Assembly: GCA_002770955.1 (NCBI GenBank)
Contig: PCUH01000057.1
Span: 1 to 14,741, forward strand
Direction of reading: 5' to 3'
DNA from: Flavobacteriales bacterium CG18_big_fil_WC_8_21_14_2_50_32_9
Lineage (GTDB): Bacteria > Bacteroidota > Bacteroidia > Flavobacteriales_E > Vicingaceae
DNA length: 14,741 bases
Below are positions 1-9,163 of this stretch, piece by piece (positions within the stretch are counted from its first letter, which is position 1; every line of letters starts with the position of its first letter). The position numbers and the translations under genes are program-made. Under the pieces are notes generated by a model, which made no database searches, was not told where the DNA came from, and saw nothing but the letters and a program-made list of their open reading frames with translations.

Positions 1-238
1 TAGCTTCAAACTTTTGAATGTTATCATCTAAAGCAAGCAATAAGCGTTTAGCATGTTCGGGTGTCATCAAAATTCTTGATTTCACTTTTGCTTTGGGCAT
101 TCCGGGCATAACTTTTACAAAATCAATCACAAATTCAGAATTTGAGTGGCTTATAATTGCTAAGTTAGAATAAATTCCCTCAGCAATTTCCTCGCTTAAT
201 TCAATATTGAGTTTATTTTCTTGGTTTTCTTCGCTCAT
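1..238 (-). CDS. DUF3467-family protein, C-terminus cut by window edge
   Basis: This is an open frame of 79 codons that starts at an ATG at 238 and runs off the left edge without a stop. The visible protein begins MSEENQENKLNIELSEEIAEG and continues through YSNLAIISHSNSEFVIDFVKVMPG to a segment ending KSRILMTPEHAKRLLLALDDNIQKFEA. I recognise this as the small DUF3467 family of roughly 100 residues, often found just after rpoC in Bacteroidota, so about 20 residues are probably missing. It has no signal peptide or membrane segment and should be cytosolic. Its start lies 12 nt after the rpoC stop, so it is very likely translated from the rpoBC message. No Shine-Dalgarno precedes it. The function is unknown; a role linked to RNA polymerase is only a guess from position. 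Confidence 0.85.
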   Translation of the reverse strand, partial: MSEENQENKLNIELSEEIAEGIYSNLAIISHSNSEFVIDFVKVMPGMPKAKVKSRILMTPEHAKRLLLALDDNIQKFEA

Positions 239-250
239 TATTTTCTAATT

Positions 251-3200
251 TTAATCTTGAATAATTACTCTTTCAGCTGTTGCTTTTTTAAGTAGTTCAT
301 ATTCTTCTTTAGAACCAACAACAATGTTTCTGAATTTTTTAAGACCTGTACCTGCTGGGATTAATTTCCCAACAATTACATTTTCTTTCAATCCTTCTAA
401 TTCATCAACTTTTCCTCTAATTGCAGCTTCATTTAACACTTTAGTAGTTTCTTGGAAAGATGCAGCAGAAATAAAACTATCTGTTTGAAGAGATGCTCTT
501 GTGATACCTTGAATGATAGGGCTTGATGTAGCTGGAATTGCTTCTCTACTTTCTACCAATTTTTTATCCATTCTTTTCAATTTAGAGTTTTCATCTCTTA
601 ATTGTCTTGAAGTTAAAATTTGACCTGGTTTAATCACATCAGACTCACCTGAATCAGTAACAATATATTTATCATAGATGTAATCGTTTTCTTCCATAAA
701 ATCTCGTTTGTTTACAATTTCTTTTTCTAAGAATTTTGTATCACCTTGATCTTCAATAACAACTTTTCGCATCATCTGACGAACAATTACTTCAAAGTGT
801 TTATCGTTAATTTTCACACCTTGTAAACGATATACTTCTTGAACTTCATTCACAATGTATTCTTGAACAGCCGTAGGTCCTTTAATCGCTAAAATATCAG
901 ATGGAGTAATAGATCCTTCAGAAAGAGGATTTCCTGCTTTCACAAAATCATTTTCTTGTACCAAAATATGTTTCGAAAGGTTAACTAAATATTTTTTGAC
1001 TTCACCAGTTCTTGATTCAACAATAATTTCACGGTTACCTCTTTTAATTTTCCCAAAAGAAACGATACCATCAATTTCGGAAACAACTGCTGGATTAGAT
1101 GGGTTTCTAGCCTCAAATAATTCTGTTACCCTTGGCAAACCACCTGTAATATCACCTGTTCCACCTGCTGTTCTTGGAATTTTCACAAGAATATCTCCTC
1201 CATTAACTTTGTTACCTTCATTCACTATAATATGAGCTCCAACAGGTAAGTTATATGTTCTTAGTACTTCATTTTTTGAATTTACTACATTTAATAAAGG
1301 TATTTTTTTCTTGTCTTTAAATTCAGAAATTACTTTTTCAGTAAAACCTGTTTGCTCATCCGATTCTTCTTTATAGGTTGTACCTAACTCAAAATTTTCA
1401 AAAGCAACTTTTCCATCAACCTCTGTTAAAATCACAGCATTATAAGGATCCCAAACACAAATTTTATCTCCTTTTTTAACTTTATCACCATCTTTAACAA
1501 ACACTTGAGAACCATAAGGAATATTTCCTGTGGTTAAAACAACATTGGTTTTAGTATCAATAATTTTCATTTCGGCAGAACGTCCAATTACTAAATTAAT
1601 TTTTTCTCCTGCTTCATTTGTTTTTTCTATTGTTCTTAATTCATCAATTTCTAAACGACCTTCATATCTAGCTTCAACTCCAGAAACACCCGTAATTTTA
1701 GATGCTGTACCACCAATGTGGAAGGTTCTAAGAGTTAACTGAGTTCCAGGTTCTCCAATAGATTGAGCTGCAACAACACCAACTGGTTCGCCATGTTGTA
1801 CCATTCTGCCTGTAGATAGATTTCGTCCGTAGCATTTAGCACAAACACCTTTTCGTTGTTCGCAAGTTAATACAGAACGAATTTCAACTTCATCAATGTC
1901 AGTACTTTGTATTACTTCAGCAATATCTTCTGTAATTTCATCCCCAGAAGCAACAATTAATTCATCGGTTGTTGGATTGTAAATATCATGAACAGATGTT
2001 CTACCTAAGATTCTATCAAATAAACTTTCTACAATTTCGTCATTATTAATTAATGAAGTTGCTATTAGTCCTCTGAGAGTTCCACAATCATCCGAAGTAA
2101 TTACCACATCTTGAGAAACATCAACCAATCTTCTTGTTAAATAACCCGCATCAGCTGTTTTCAAGGCTGTATCTGCCAATCCTTTACGAGCTCCGTGAGT
2201 AGAAATAAAGTATTCCAAAACGGACAAACCTTCTTTAAAGTTTGCTAAAATTGGATTTTCAATAATTTCTTGACCGTTAGATGAACCTGATTTTTGTGGC
2301 TTAGCCATCAATCCCCTCATTCCTGATAACTGGCGAATTTGTTCTTTAGAACCCCTTGCTCCAGAATCAAACATCATGTAAATTGAGTTAAATCCTTGGT
2401 TATCATTTTTAAGGTTGTCCATCAACACATTCGTAAGTCTTGTGTTGGTGTGTGTCCAAATATCTATAATTTGATTGTAACGCTCATTATTGGTAATAAA
2501 ACCCATATTATAGTTACTCATCACTTCTTCAACTTCAATATTGGCTTTCTTAACAAATTCTTCTTTTTCTTTAGGTATCATAATATCGTCTAAGTTAAAC
2601 GATAAACCACCTTTAAAAGCCATATCATAACCTAATGTTTTGATATCATCTAAAAATTCAACTGTTTTTTTAGGTCCACTTATTTTTAATATATTACCAA
2701 TAATGTCTCGTAATGATTTTTTAGTTAAGAGTTCGTTTACAAAACCAACTTCTTCAGGAACAAGTTCGTTAAAAATAACTCTTCCAGCTGAAGTATCAAT
2801 TAGTTTTGTAACAATTTCACCATTTTCAACATCTTTGGTTTTAACTTTAATTTTTGCATGAATGTTTAATTTTCCTTCATTCAGTGCGATAATAACCTCT
2901 TCTGGAGAATAAAATATTTTTCCTTCTCCAGCTATTGGATGTTCTTTTGTTGAAATTCTTTCTTTAGTAATATAATATAATCCGAGTACCATATCCTGAG
3001 AAGGCAAGGTAACTGGAGTTCCATTAGCTGGATTTAAAATATTATGAGAAGATAGCATCAAAAGTTGTGCTTCTAATATTGCAGCATTACCTAATGGTAA
3101 ATGCACTGCCATTTGATCTCCATCAAAATCAGCATTAAATGCAGTACAAACTAGTGGATGCAAACGAATTGCTTTTCCTTCAATTAATTTTGGTTGAAAA

Positions 3201-4558
3201 GCCTGAATACCCAAACGGTGCAATGTAGGAGCACGGTTAAGTAATACAGGATGTCCCTTTAAGATACTTTCTAAAATATCCCAAACTACAGGCTCTTTTT
3301 TGTCAACTATTTTTTTAGCTGATTTAACTGTTTTTACAATGCCTCTTTCAATTAATTTACGGATAACAAAAGGTTTATAAAGCTCTGCAGCCATATCTTT
3401 TGGAATACCGCATTCGTGCAATTTCAAATCTGGTCCAACAACAATTACCGAACGGGCAGAATAATCAACACGTTTTCCAAGTAAGTTTTGACGGAATCTA
3501 CCAGATTTACCTTTTAAACTGTCTGATAAAGATTTTAAAGCTCTGTTTGCATCTGTTTTAACAGCACTTGATTTTCTAGAGTTATCTAGCAAGGCATCAA
3601 CAGATTCTTGAAGCATACGTTTTTCATTTCTCAAGATTACATCAGGAGCTTTAATTTCCATCAATCTTTTTAAACGATTGTTTCTAATGATAACTCTTCT
3701 GTATAAATCATTCAAATCTGAAGTAGCAAATCTACCACCATCTAACGGCACTAAAGGTCTTAATTCTGGTGGTATAACTGGAACTACTTTTAAAATCATC
3801 CACTCTGGACGGTTGTCTATATTTAATTTAGATGCTCTGAATGCTTCAACAACTTGAAGTCTTTTTAATGCTTCGTTTTTACGTTGTTGAGAAGTTTCAT
3901 TGTTTGCTTTGTGTCTTAAATCATAAGAAAGGCTATCTAAATCTAATCGTTTTAGTAATTCATACAATGCCTCAGCACCCATTTTAGCAATGAATTTATT
4001 TGGGTCGGCATCATCTAAATATTGATTTTCTTTAGGAAGCGTATCAATAATATCAAAATACTCTTCTTCAGTTAAGAAATCTAAGTATTGAATTGGTTCT
4101 CCTTCACTATTAGTAACTCCAGCTGAATTAATTACTACATATCTTTCATAATAAATAATAGTATCTAACCTTTTTGTAGGCAATCCTAATAGGTAGCCAA
4201 TTTTGTTTGGTAATGACTTGAAATACCAAATATGTGCAACAGGAACAACTAACGAAATGTGTCCCATTCTTTCTCTTCGTACTTTCTTTTCAGTTACTTC
4301 AACGCCACATCTATCACAAATAATTCCTTTGTATCTAATTCTTTTGTATTTTCCACAGTGACATTCAAAGTCTTTTACAGGTCCAAAAATTCGTTCACAA
4401 AATAAACCATCTCTTTCTGGTTTATAAGTTCTGTAGTTTATGGTTTCTGGTTTTAATACTTCTCCACTTGATCTTTCTAAGATTAATTCTGGAGATGATA
4501 AACTGATAGTAATTTTAGTGAAATTACTTGTTGTGTTATAATCACGTTTAAAAGCCAT
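251..4558 (-). CDS. rpoC: DNA-directed RNA polymerase subunit beta'
   Basis: This is the 1435-residue beta' subunit, which with beta forms the catalytic cleft of RNA polymerase. The N-terminal zinc site is Cys66, Cys68, Cys81 and Cys84. The catalytic magnesium loop NADFDGDQ lies at 475-482, with Asp477, Asp479 and Asp481 as ligands. A second zinc site is formed by Cys825, Cys899, Cys906 and Cys909. The trigger-loop region (VGVVAAQSIGEPGTQ onward) covers about 926-950. The length is close to the 1407 residues of the E. coli protein and all key residues are present. It starts 91 nt after the rpoB stop and is followed after 12 nt by the DUF3467 gene, so it sits within the rpoB transcript. There is no Shine-Dalgarno; the region before the ATG is A-rich. 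Confidence 0.99.
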   Translation of the reverse strand: MAFKRDYNTTSNFTKITISLSSPELILERSSGEVLKPETINYRTYKPERDGLFCERIFGPVKDFECHCGKYKRIRYKGIICDRCGVEVTEKKVRRERMGHISLVVPVAHIWYFKSLPNKIGYLLGLPTKRLDTIIYYERYVVINSAGVTNSEGEPIQYLDFLTEEEYFDIIDTLPKENQYLDDADPNKFIAKMGAEALYELLKRLDLDSLSYDLRHKANNETSQQRKNEALKRLQVVEAFRASKLNIDNRPEWMILKVVPVIPPELRPLVPLDGGRFATSDLNDLYRRVIIRNNRLKRLMEIKAPDVILRNEKRMLQESVDALLDNSRKSSAVKTDANRALKSLSDSLKGKSGRFRQNLLGKRVDYSARSVIVVGPDLKLHECGIPKDMAAELYKPFVIRKLIERGIVKTVKSAKKIVDKKEPVVWDILESILKGHPVLLNRAPTLHRLGIQAFQPKLIEGKAIRLHPLVCTAFNADFDGDQMAVHLPLGNAAILEAQLLMLSSHNILNPANGTPVTLPSQDMVLGLYYITKERISTKEHPIAGEGKIFYSPEEVIIALNEGKLNIHAKIKVKTKDVENGEIVTKLIDTSAGRVIFNELVPEEVGFVNELLTKKSLRDIIGNILKISGPKKTVEFLDDIKTLGYDMAFKGGLSFNLDDIMIPKEKEEFVKKANIEVEEVMSNYNMGFITNNERYNQIIDIWTHTNTRLTNVLMDNLKNDNQGFNSIYMMFDSGARGSKEQIRQLSGMRGLMAKPQKSGSSNGQEIIENPILANFKEGLSVLEYFISTHGARKGLADTALKTADAGYLTRRLVDVSQDVVITSDDCGTLRGLIATSLINNDEIVESLFDRILGRTSVHDIYNPTTDELIVASGDEITEDIAEVIQSTDIDEVEIRSVLTCEQRKGVCAKCYGRNLSTGRMVQHGEPVGVVAAQSIGEPGTQLTLRTFHIGGTASKITGVSGVEARYEGRLEIDELRTIEKTNEAGEKINLVIGRSAEMKIIDTKTNVVLTTGNIPYGSQVFVKDGDKVKKGDKICVWDPYNAVILTEVDGKVAFENFELGTTYKEESDEQTGFTEKVISEFKDKKKIPLLNVVNSKNEVLRTYNLPVGAHIIVNEGNKVNGGDILVKIPRTAGGTGDITGGLPRVTELFEARNPSNPAVVSEIDGIVSFGKIKRGNREIIVESRTGEVKKYLVNLSKHILVQENDFVKAGNPLSEGSITPSDILAIKGPTAVQEYIVNEVQEVYRLQGVKINDKHFEVIVRQMMRKVVIEDQGDTKFLEKEIVNKRDFMEENDYIYDKYIVTDSGESDVIKPGQILTSRQLRDENSKLKRMDKKLVESREAIPATSSPIIQGITRASLQTDSFISAASFQETTKVLNEAAIRGKVDELEGLKENVIVGKLIPAGTGLKKFRNIVVGSKEEYELLKKATAERVIIQD

Positions 4559-4590
4559 AATATATTTAGTTTGTTAGGGTTTGTTTAATG

Positions 4591-4628
4591 GTTGATGAAA
4601 TTGTTTTAAAATAAACAATTTCATCAAC
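4591..4628. other. rpoB-rpoC intercistronic hairpin
   Basis: A perfect 16-bp inverted repeat (4591-4606 with 4613-4628) encloses a 6-nt loop in the 91-nt gap between rpoB and rpoC. In the rpoBC message the hairpin is followed by CATTAAACAAACC, with no U-tract, so it should not terminate that transcript and could instead act as a processing or stability element. Read on the plus strand it is followed by TTTAATTTTTTTTG at 4629-4642, which looks like an intrinsic terminator for antisense transcription. The structure is seen directly; both roles are inferred. Confidence 0.7.
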
Positions 4629-4649
4629 TTTAATTTTTTTTGTTTTCAA

Positions 4650-7600
4650 TTAATCTAACGTAATGTTAAGTGCTAAGCCTCTTAATTCATGAAGCAATAC
4701 ATTAAAAGATTCTGGAATACCAGGTTCTGGCATTGGATCTCCTTTAACTATAGCTTCATAAGCTTTAGCCCTTCCTTTTACATCATCAGATTTAATAGTC
4801 AACAATTCTTGAAGGATGTTTGCTGCTCCATAGGCTTCAATTGCCCATACCTCCATTTCTCCAAAACGCTGACCTCCAAACTGTGCTTTACCACCAAGAG
4901 GTTGTTGTGTGATTAATGAATATGGTCCAATAGAACGTGCGTGCATTTTATCGTCAATCATGTGTCCTAATCGAAGCATATAGATTACCCCAACAGTTGC
5001 TGGTTGATCGAATCTATCGCCAGTTCCTCCATCATAAAGATATGTTTTTCCATATTGAGGAACACCTGCTTCAATACAGTATTCATTGATTCTCTCAACA
5101 CTAATACCATCAAAAATTGGAGTTGCAAATGTTTTTCCTAGTTTTTGTCCAGCCCATCCTAATACTGTTTCATACACTTGACCTAAGTTCATCCTTGAAG
5201 GCACTCCAAGTGGATTAAGTACTATATCTACTGGAGTTCCGTCTTCTAAGAAAGGCATATCTTCTTCTCTAACAATGTTAGCAACAATACCTTTGTTACC
5301 ATGACGACCCGCCATTTTATCTCCAACTTTTAGTTTTCTCTTTTTGGCTACATAAACTTTCGCTAATTTAAGAATACCTGCAGGTAACTCATCTCCAACA
5401 GAAATGGCGTATTTTTTACGTTTATTTTGTCCAAGAATTTCGTTAACTCTTATATTGAAATTATTTAAAATATGTTTTATTTGATTATTTAATTCATCAC
5501 TTGTAGTCCAATTTTTAGAGTCAATAAAGATGAAATCATCTACTTTTTCTAACACTTTTACAGTGAATTTTGTTCCTTTAGGAATAATCACTTCATTGTA
5601 ATAATTAACAACACCTTGACTTGTTTTGTTGTTTACTACAATATAAAGTTTATCTATAAGAATTTTTTTAAGTGCTGAAATCTCTCTATTGTATTCCTCA
5701 TCTAATTGTGCTATTATTGTTTTTTCTTCTGCCCTACTTTTTCTATCTTTAATTGCTCTTTCAAACAATTTTTTATCAACAACAACGCCTTTTACAGATG
5801 GTTTTACTTTCAACGAAGCATCTTTAACGTCACCTGCTTTATCACCAAAAATAGCTCTTAATAATTTTTCTTCAGGAGTTGGATCTGTTTCTCCTTTTGG
5901 AGTGATTTTCCCGATAAGAATATCGCCTTCTTTAATGTCAGCTCCAATTCTTATCATTCCGTTTTCATCTAAATCTTTAGTAGCTTCTTCACTAACATTA
6001 GGTATATCAGAAGTTAATTCTTCCTCTCCTCGTTTAGTATCTCTAACTTCTAATGAAAATTCTTCAATATGAACAGAGGTGAAATAATCATCTTTTACTA
6101 CCTTTTCAGAAATAACAATCGCATCTTCAAAATTATAACCTTTCCAAGGCATGAATGCAACTTTCAAATTTCTACCTAAGGCTAATTCACCTTTTTCGGT
6201 AGCGTATCCTTCACAAAGAACTTGTCCTTTTTTAACTTTATCTCCTTTTCTAACAATTGGTGTAAGGTTTAAACAAGTATTTTGATTGGTTTTTTTAAAA
6301 GTAGCTAATTCATAAGTTATTGAATCTCCATTAAAGCTAACTAATTGTTCTTCTTCAGTTCTATCATATTTAATGGTAATGTTTTTGGCATCAACATATT
6401 CAACAACTCCATCGGCTTCTGCATTAATCAACACTCTAGAATCTTGAGCAACTCTAGCTTCTAATCCTGTCCCTACAATTGGAGCTTCTGGTCTAAGTAA
6501 AGGAACTGCTTGACGCATCATATTCGAGCCCATCAAAGCACGGTTGGCATCATCATTTTCCAAGAAAGGAATTAATGATGCTGCAATTGATGCAATTTGA
6601 TTTGGAGCAACATCCATTAATGCAATATTGGCAGGCTCTGTTACTGGAAAATCTCCATCCAATCTACTTTTTACTTTCTCTGTTAAAAAGTTTCCTTTTT
6701 CATCCACCTTTGCATTTGCTTGAGCAATTACTTTTTTATCTTCTTCTTCAGCACTTAAATAAATAACATCTTTTTTGAAGTTGACTTTTCCATCTTCAAC
6801 AAAACGATAAGGAGTTTCTATAAATCCAAGCTTATTAATTTTTGCATATACACACAATGAAGAAATCAACCCAATGTTTGGTCCTTCAGGTGTTTCAATA
6901 GGACAAAGTCGTCCGTAATGCGTAAAGTGAACATCCCTTACCTCAAAGCCTGCTCTTTCTCTTGATAAACCTCCTGGTCCAAGTGCAGACATTCTTCTTT
7001 TATGCGTAATCTCTGATAATGGATTGGTTTGATCCATAAATTGAGATAATTGATTTGTTCCAAAGAAAGAATTTATTACAGACGATAATGTTTTTGCATT
7101 AATCAAATCTGATGGAGTGAAAACTTCGTTGTCTCTCACATTCATTCTTTCTCTAATTGTTCGAGCCATTCGAGAAAGTCCGACACCAAATTGGTTGTGC
7201 AATTGTTCTCCAACAGTTCGTACTCTTCTGTTACTTAAGTGGTCAATATCATCAACCAATGTTTTTGAATTGATAAGTTCAATTAAGTATTTAATGATGC
7301 AAATAATATCTTCACGAGTAAGTGTTCTAGTATCAGAATTTATATCTAAACCTAGTTTTTTGTTTATTCTAAAACGACCAACTTCTCCTAAATCATACCT
7401 GGTTTCAGAAAAGAAAAGTTTATCAATAACACCTCTAGCTGTTTCAACATCTGGCGGTTCAGCATTTCTTAGCTGACGGTAAATATGTTCTACCGCTTCT
7501 TTTTCAGAGTTAGAAGGGTCTTTTTGTAAGGTATTATATATAATAGCAAAATCGGATGTATTTACATCTTCTTTGTGTAAAATAATTGTTTTAGAACCAG

Positions 7601-8480
7601 AATCAATAATCTCATCAATATGAGTTTTATCAATAATAGTTTCTCTATCAATAATTACTTCATTTCTTTCGATAGAAACAACCTCTCCAGTATCTTCATC
7701 CACAAAATCTTCAACCCATGTTTTTAGAACACGAGCGGCTAATTTTCTACCTAATATTTTTTTTAATCCAGCTTTACTAACTTTCACTTCATCGGCTAAG
7801 TTAAAAAGCTCTAAAATTTCTTTATCTGTTTCAAAACCAATAGCTCTAAAAAGCGTGGTTACAGGTAATTTTTTCTTTCTGTCGATATATGCATACATCA
7901 CATTATTAATGTCTGTAGCAAATTCAATCCAAGAACCTCTAAAAGGGATAATTCTTGCTGAATATAATTTTGTTCCATTGGCATGTTTGCTTTGACCAAA
8001 GAAAACGCCTGGGGAACGATGCAATTGAGAAACAATAACACGTTCAGCACCATTGATAACAAATGTACCTTTAGGTGTCATGTAAGGAATTGTTCCTAAA
8101 TAAACATCTTGAACTATAGTTTCAAAATCTTCATGTTCTGGATCAGTACAATATAACTTTAGCTTTGCTTTTAAAGGAACACTATAGGTTAACCCTCTTT
8201 CAATACATTCATCAATTGAATATCTTGGGGGATCGATGAAATAATCCAAAAATTCTAGTACAAACTGATTACGAGCATCAGTTATAGGAAAATTTTCACT
8301 AAACACTTTAAACAGACCTTCAGAAGCTCTATTTTCAGGAGTTGTATCTAATTGAAAATAAGATTGAAATGATTTTATTTGTATATCCAAGAAATCAGGA
8401 TATTCTAATTGGTTTATTGTAGATGAAAAATTAATCCTTGGATTAGCATTTTTCTCTTTTGATGCCAATGTTTTATTCAT
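4650..8480 (-). CDS. rpoB: DNA-directed RNA polymerase subunit beta
   Basis: This is the 1276-residue beta subunit, somewhat shorter than the 1342 residues of E. coli. The rifampicin-binding segment (QLSQFMDQTNPLSEITHKRR, then MSALGPGGL) lies at about 477-505. Asp483, His493 and Ser498 correspond to E. coli Asp516, His526 and Ser531, so the usual resistance substitutions are absent. The active-site motif GDKMAGRHGNKG is at 1053-1064, with Lys1055 and Lys1063 matching the E. coli active-site lysines 1065 and 1073. The C-terminal segment (GGKAQFGGQRFGEMEVWA, about 1196-1213) forms the clamp region with beta'. The ATG at 8480 gives the expected N-terminus. It follows rplL by 262 nt, a gap that contains a strong hairpin, and precedes rpoC by 91 nt. 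Confidence 0.99.
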   Translation of the reverse strand: MNKTLASKEKNANPRINFSSTINQLEYPDFLDIQIKSFQSYFQLDTTPENRASEGLFKVFSENFPITDARNQFVLEFLDYFIDPPRYSIDECIERGLTYSVPLKAKLKLYCTDPEHEDFETIVQDVYLGTIPYMTPKGTFVINGAERVIVSQLHRSPGVFFGQSKHANGTKLYSARIIPFRGSWIEFATDINNVMYAYIDRKKKLPVTTLFRAIGFETDKEILELFNLADEVKVSKAGLKKILGRKLAARVLKTWVEDFVDEDTGEVVSIERNEVIIDRETIIDKTHIDEIIDSGSKTIILHKEDVNTSDFAIIYNTLQKDPSNSEKEAVEHIYRQLRNAEPPDVETARGVIDKLFFSETRYDLGEVGRFRINKKLGLDINSDTRTLTREDIICIIKYLIELINSKTLVDDIDHLSNRRVRTVGEQLHNQFGVGLSRMARTIRERMNVRDNEVFTPSDLINAKTLSSVINSFFGTNQLSQFMDQTNPLSEITHKRRMSALGPGGLSRERAGFEVRDVHFTHYGRLCPIETPEGPNIGLISSLCVYAKINKLGFIETPYRFVEDGKVNFKKDVIYLSAEEEDKKVIAQANAKVDEKGNFLTEKVKSRLDGDFPVTEPANIALMDVAPNQIASIAASLIPFLENDDANRALMGSNMMRQAVPLLRPEAPIVGTGLEARVAQDSRVLINAEADGVVEYVDAKNITIKYDRTEEEQLVSFNGDSITYELATFKKTNQNTCLNLTPIVRKGDKVKKGQVLCEGYATEKGELALGRNLKVAFMPWKGYNFEDAIVISEKVVKDDYFTSVHIEEFSLEVRDTKRGEEELTSDIPNVSEEATKDLDENGMIRIGADIKEGDILIGKITPKGETDPTPEEKLLRAIFGDKAGDVKDASLKVKPSVKGVVVDKKLFERAIKDRKSRAEEKTIIAQLDEEYNREISALKKILIDKLYIVVNNKTSQGVVNYYNEVIIPKGTKFTVKVLEKVDDFIFIDSKNWTTSDELNNQIKHILNNFNIRVNEILGQNKRKKYAISVGDELPAGILKLAKVYVAKKRKLKVGDKMAGRHGNKGIVANIVREEDMPFLEDGTPVDIVLNPLGVPSRMNLGQVYETVLGWAGQKLGKTFATPIFDGISVERINEYCIEAGVPQYGKTYLYDGGTGDRFDQPATVGVIYMLRLGHMIDDKMHARSIGPYSLITQQPLGGKAQFGGQRFGEMEVWAIEAYGAANILQELLTIKSDDVKGRAKAYEAIVKGDPMPEPGIPESFNVLLHELRGLALNITLD

Positions 8481-8564
8481 TAGTTGTTGAGAGTTTAATA
8501 AGTTAAAATGTATAATTTTCGTTTAATTTTATGTTTACTTAAACACATAAAACTTAACATTTTC

Positions 8565-8592
8565 AATCAAAATTTACATTAAAATTTTGATT
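8565..8592 (-). other. A/T hairpin in the rpoB leader
   Basis: An 11-bp inverted repeat made only of A/T pairs apart from one G-C pair (8565-8575 with 8582-8592) closes a 6-nt loop about 85 nt upstream of the rpoB start. It could form in the 5' leader of the rpoB message. In such an A/T-rich gap, repeats of this kind can arise by chance, so the function is uncertain. The rest of the gap shows no good promoter match and no credible small gene. Confidence 0.3.
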
Positions 8593-8676
8593 TTTTAATT
8601 TTAACACTCTGTAAATCAGTAAATAAAAAGTAATTTACCTCAGTTGTCCATTTACATAGGTTTATAAAAGCAAAAG

Positions 8677-8720
8677 GGTTTAGACTTTTTGTGCTAAAAA
8701 CTAGCACAAAAGTCTAAACC
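8677..8720 (-). terminator. rplL-rpoB terminator or attenuator hairpin
   Basis: A long hairpin begins 22 nt after the rplL stop. Its arms are 8702-8720 and 8677-8696, giving 19 bp with one bulged base and a 5-nt loop. In the direction of transcription it is followed by CTTTTGCTTTTATAAA, an imperfect U-rich tail. It fits an intrinsic terminator at the end of the ribosomal-protein genes. Because no clear promoter is visible between it and rpoB, partial readthrough (attenuation) is likely, as known for the same junction in E. coli, where an attenuator and an RNase III site set the ratio of ribosomal protein to polymerase. That parallel is inferred. Confidence 0.75.
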
Positions 8721-8742
8721 TAAGTTTGTATGAAGTAGTAAA

Positions 8743-9120
8743 TTATTTTACTTCTACTTCAGCACCTGCTTCCTCTAATTGAGTTTTAAGTGCATTTGCT
8801 TCATCTTTAGAAATTCCTTCTTTAAGTGGTTTTGGAGCTCCATCAACTAAATCTTTAGCTTCTTTAAGACCTAAACCAGTAAGTTCTTTCACTAATTTAA
8901 CTACTGCTAATTTAGAAGGACCTCCTGCTTTAAGGATTACATCAAATTCAGATTTTTCTTCTGCAGCTGGAGCATCTCCACCAGCAGCTGGACCTGCAAC
9001 TGCTACAGCAGCAGCAGCTGGTTCAATACCGTATTCATCTTTAAGTATTTTTGCTAATTCGTTTACATCTTTAACAGTTAAGTTTACTAACTCGTCTGCA
9101 AGTTTTTTTAAATCTGCCAT
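8743..9120 (-). CDS. rplL: 50S ribosomal protein bL12 (L7/L12)
   Basis: This 125-residue acidic protein forms the multimeric ribosomal stalk that recruits translational GTPases such as EF-Tu and EF-G. It has the classic layout: an N-terminal dimerisation helix region at about 1-34, which binds the L10 tail, a flexible hinge rich in Ala, Gly and Pro at about 35-56 (PAAAAVAVAGPAAGG), and the globular factor-binding domain from about 58 to the end, with the conserved GLGLKEAKDLVD segment. The length is typical for the family. It follows rplJ by 43 nt and is the last ribosomal-protein gene before the strong hairpin leading to rpoB. No Shine-Dalgarno sequence precedes the ATG. Confidence 0.99.
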   Translation of the reverse strand: MADLKKLADELVNLTVKDVNELAKILKDEYGIEPAAAAVAVAGPAAGGDAPAAEEKSEFDVILKAGGPSKLAVVKLVKELTGLGLKEAKDLVDGAPKPLKEGISKDEANALKTQLEEAGAEVEVK

Positions 9121-9163
9121 TTCGTTTTATTTTTAGAATTTAATTATTATTAATTGTTAATTA

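Noticed and set aside
4567..4590. Shared AAACCCTAA 9-mer upstream of both rpoC and tuf
   Set aside because: Only two copies at different distances from the starts in A/T-rich DNA; this is too little to call a regulatory motif.
996..7476. Plus-strand open frames of 60-130 codons inside rpoC and rpoB
   Set aside because: They lie opposite strongly conserved coding sequence, have no family resemblance or start signals, and reflect low stop frequency on the opposite strand. The same holds for plus-strand frames opposite rplA and rplK.
5100..8480. Rifampicin-resistance changes in rpoB
   Set aside because: The key residues Asp483, His493 and Ser498 are the sensitive-type residues.
8641..8660. Tiny reading frame ATG GAC AAC TGA in the rpoB leader
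   Set aside because: Three codons with no supporting context are expected by chance.
8481..8676. A separate rpoB promoter in the leader
   Set aside because: Near matches to TAnnTTTG such as TACTTTTT (8632-8625) and TAAGTTTT (8556-8549) lack a TTG or TTTG at a suitable distance.
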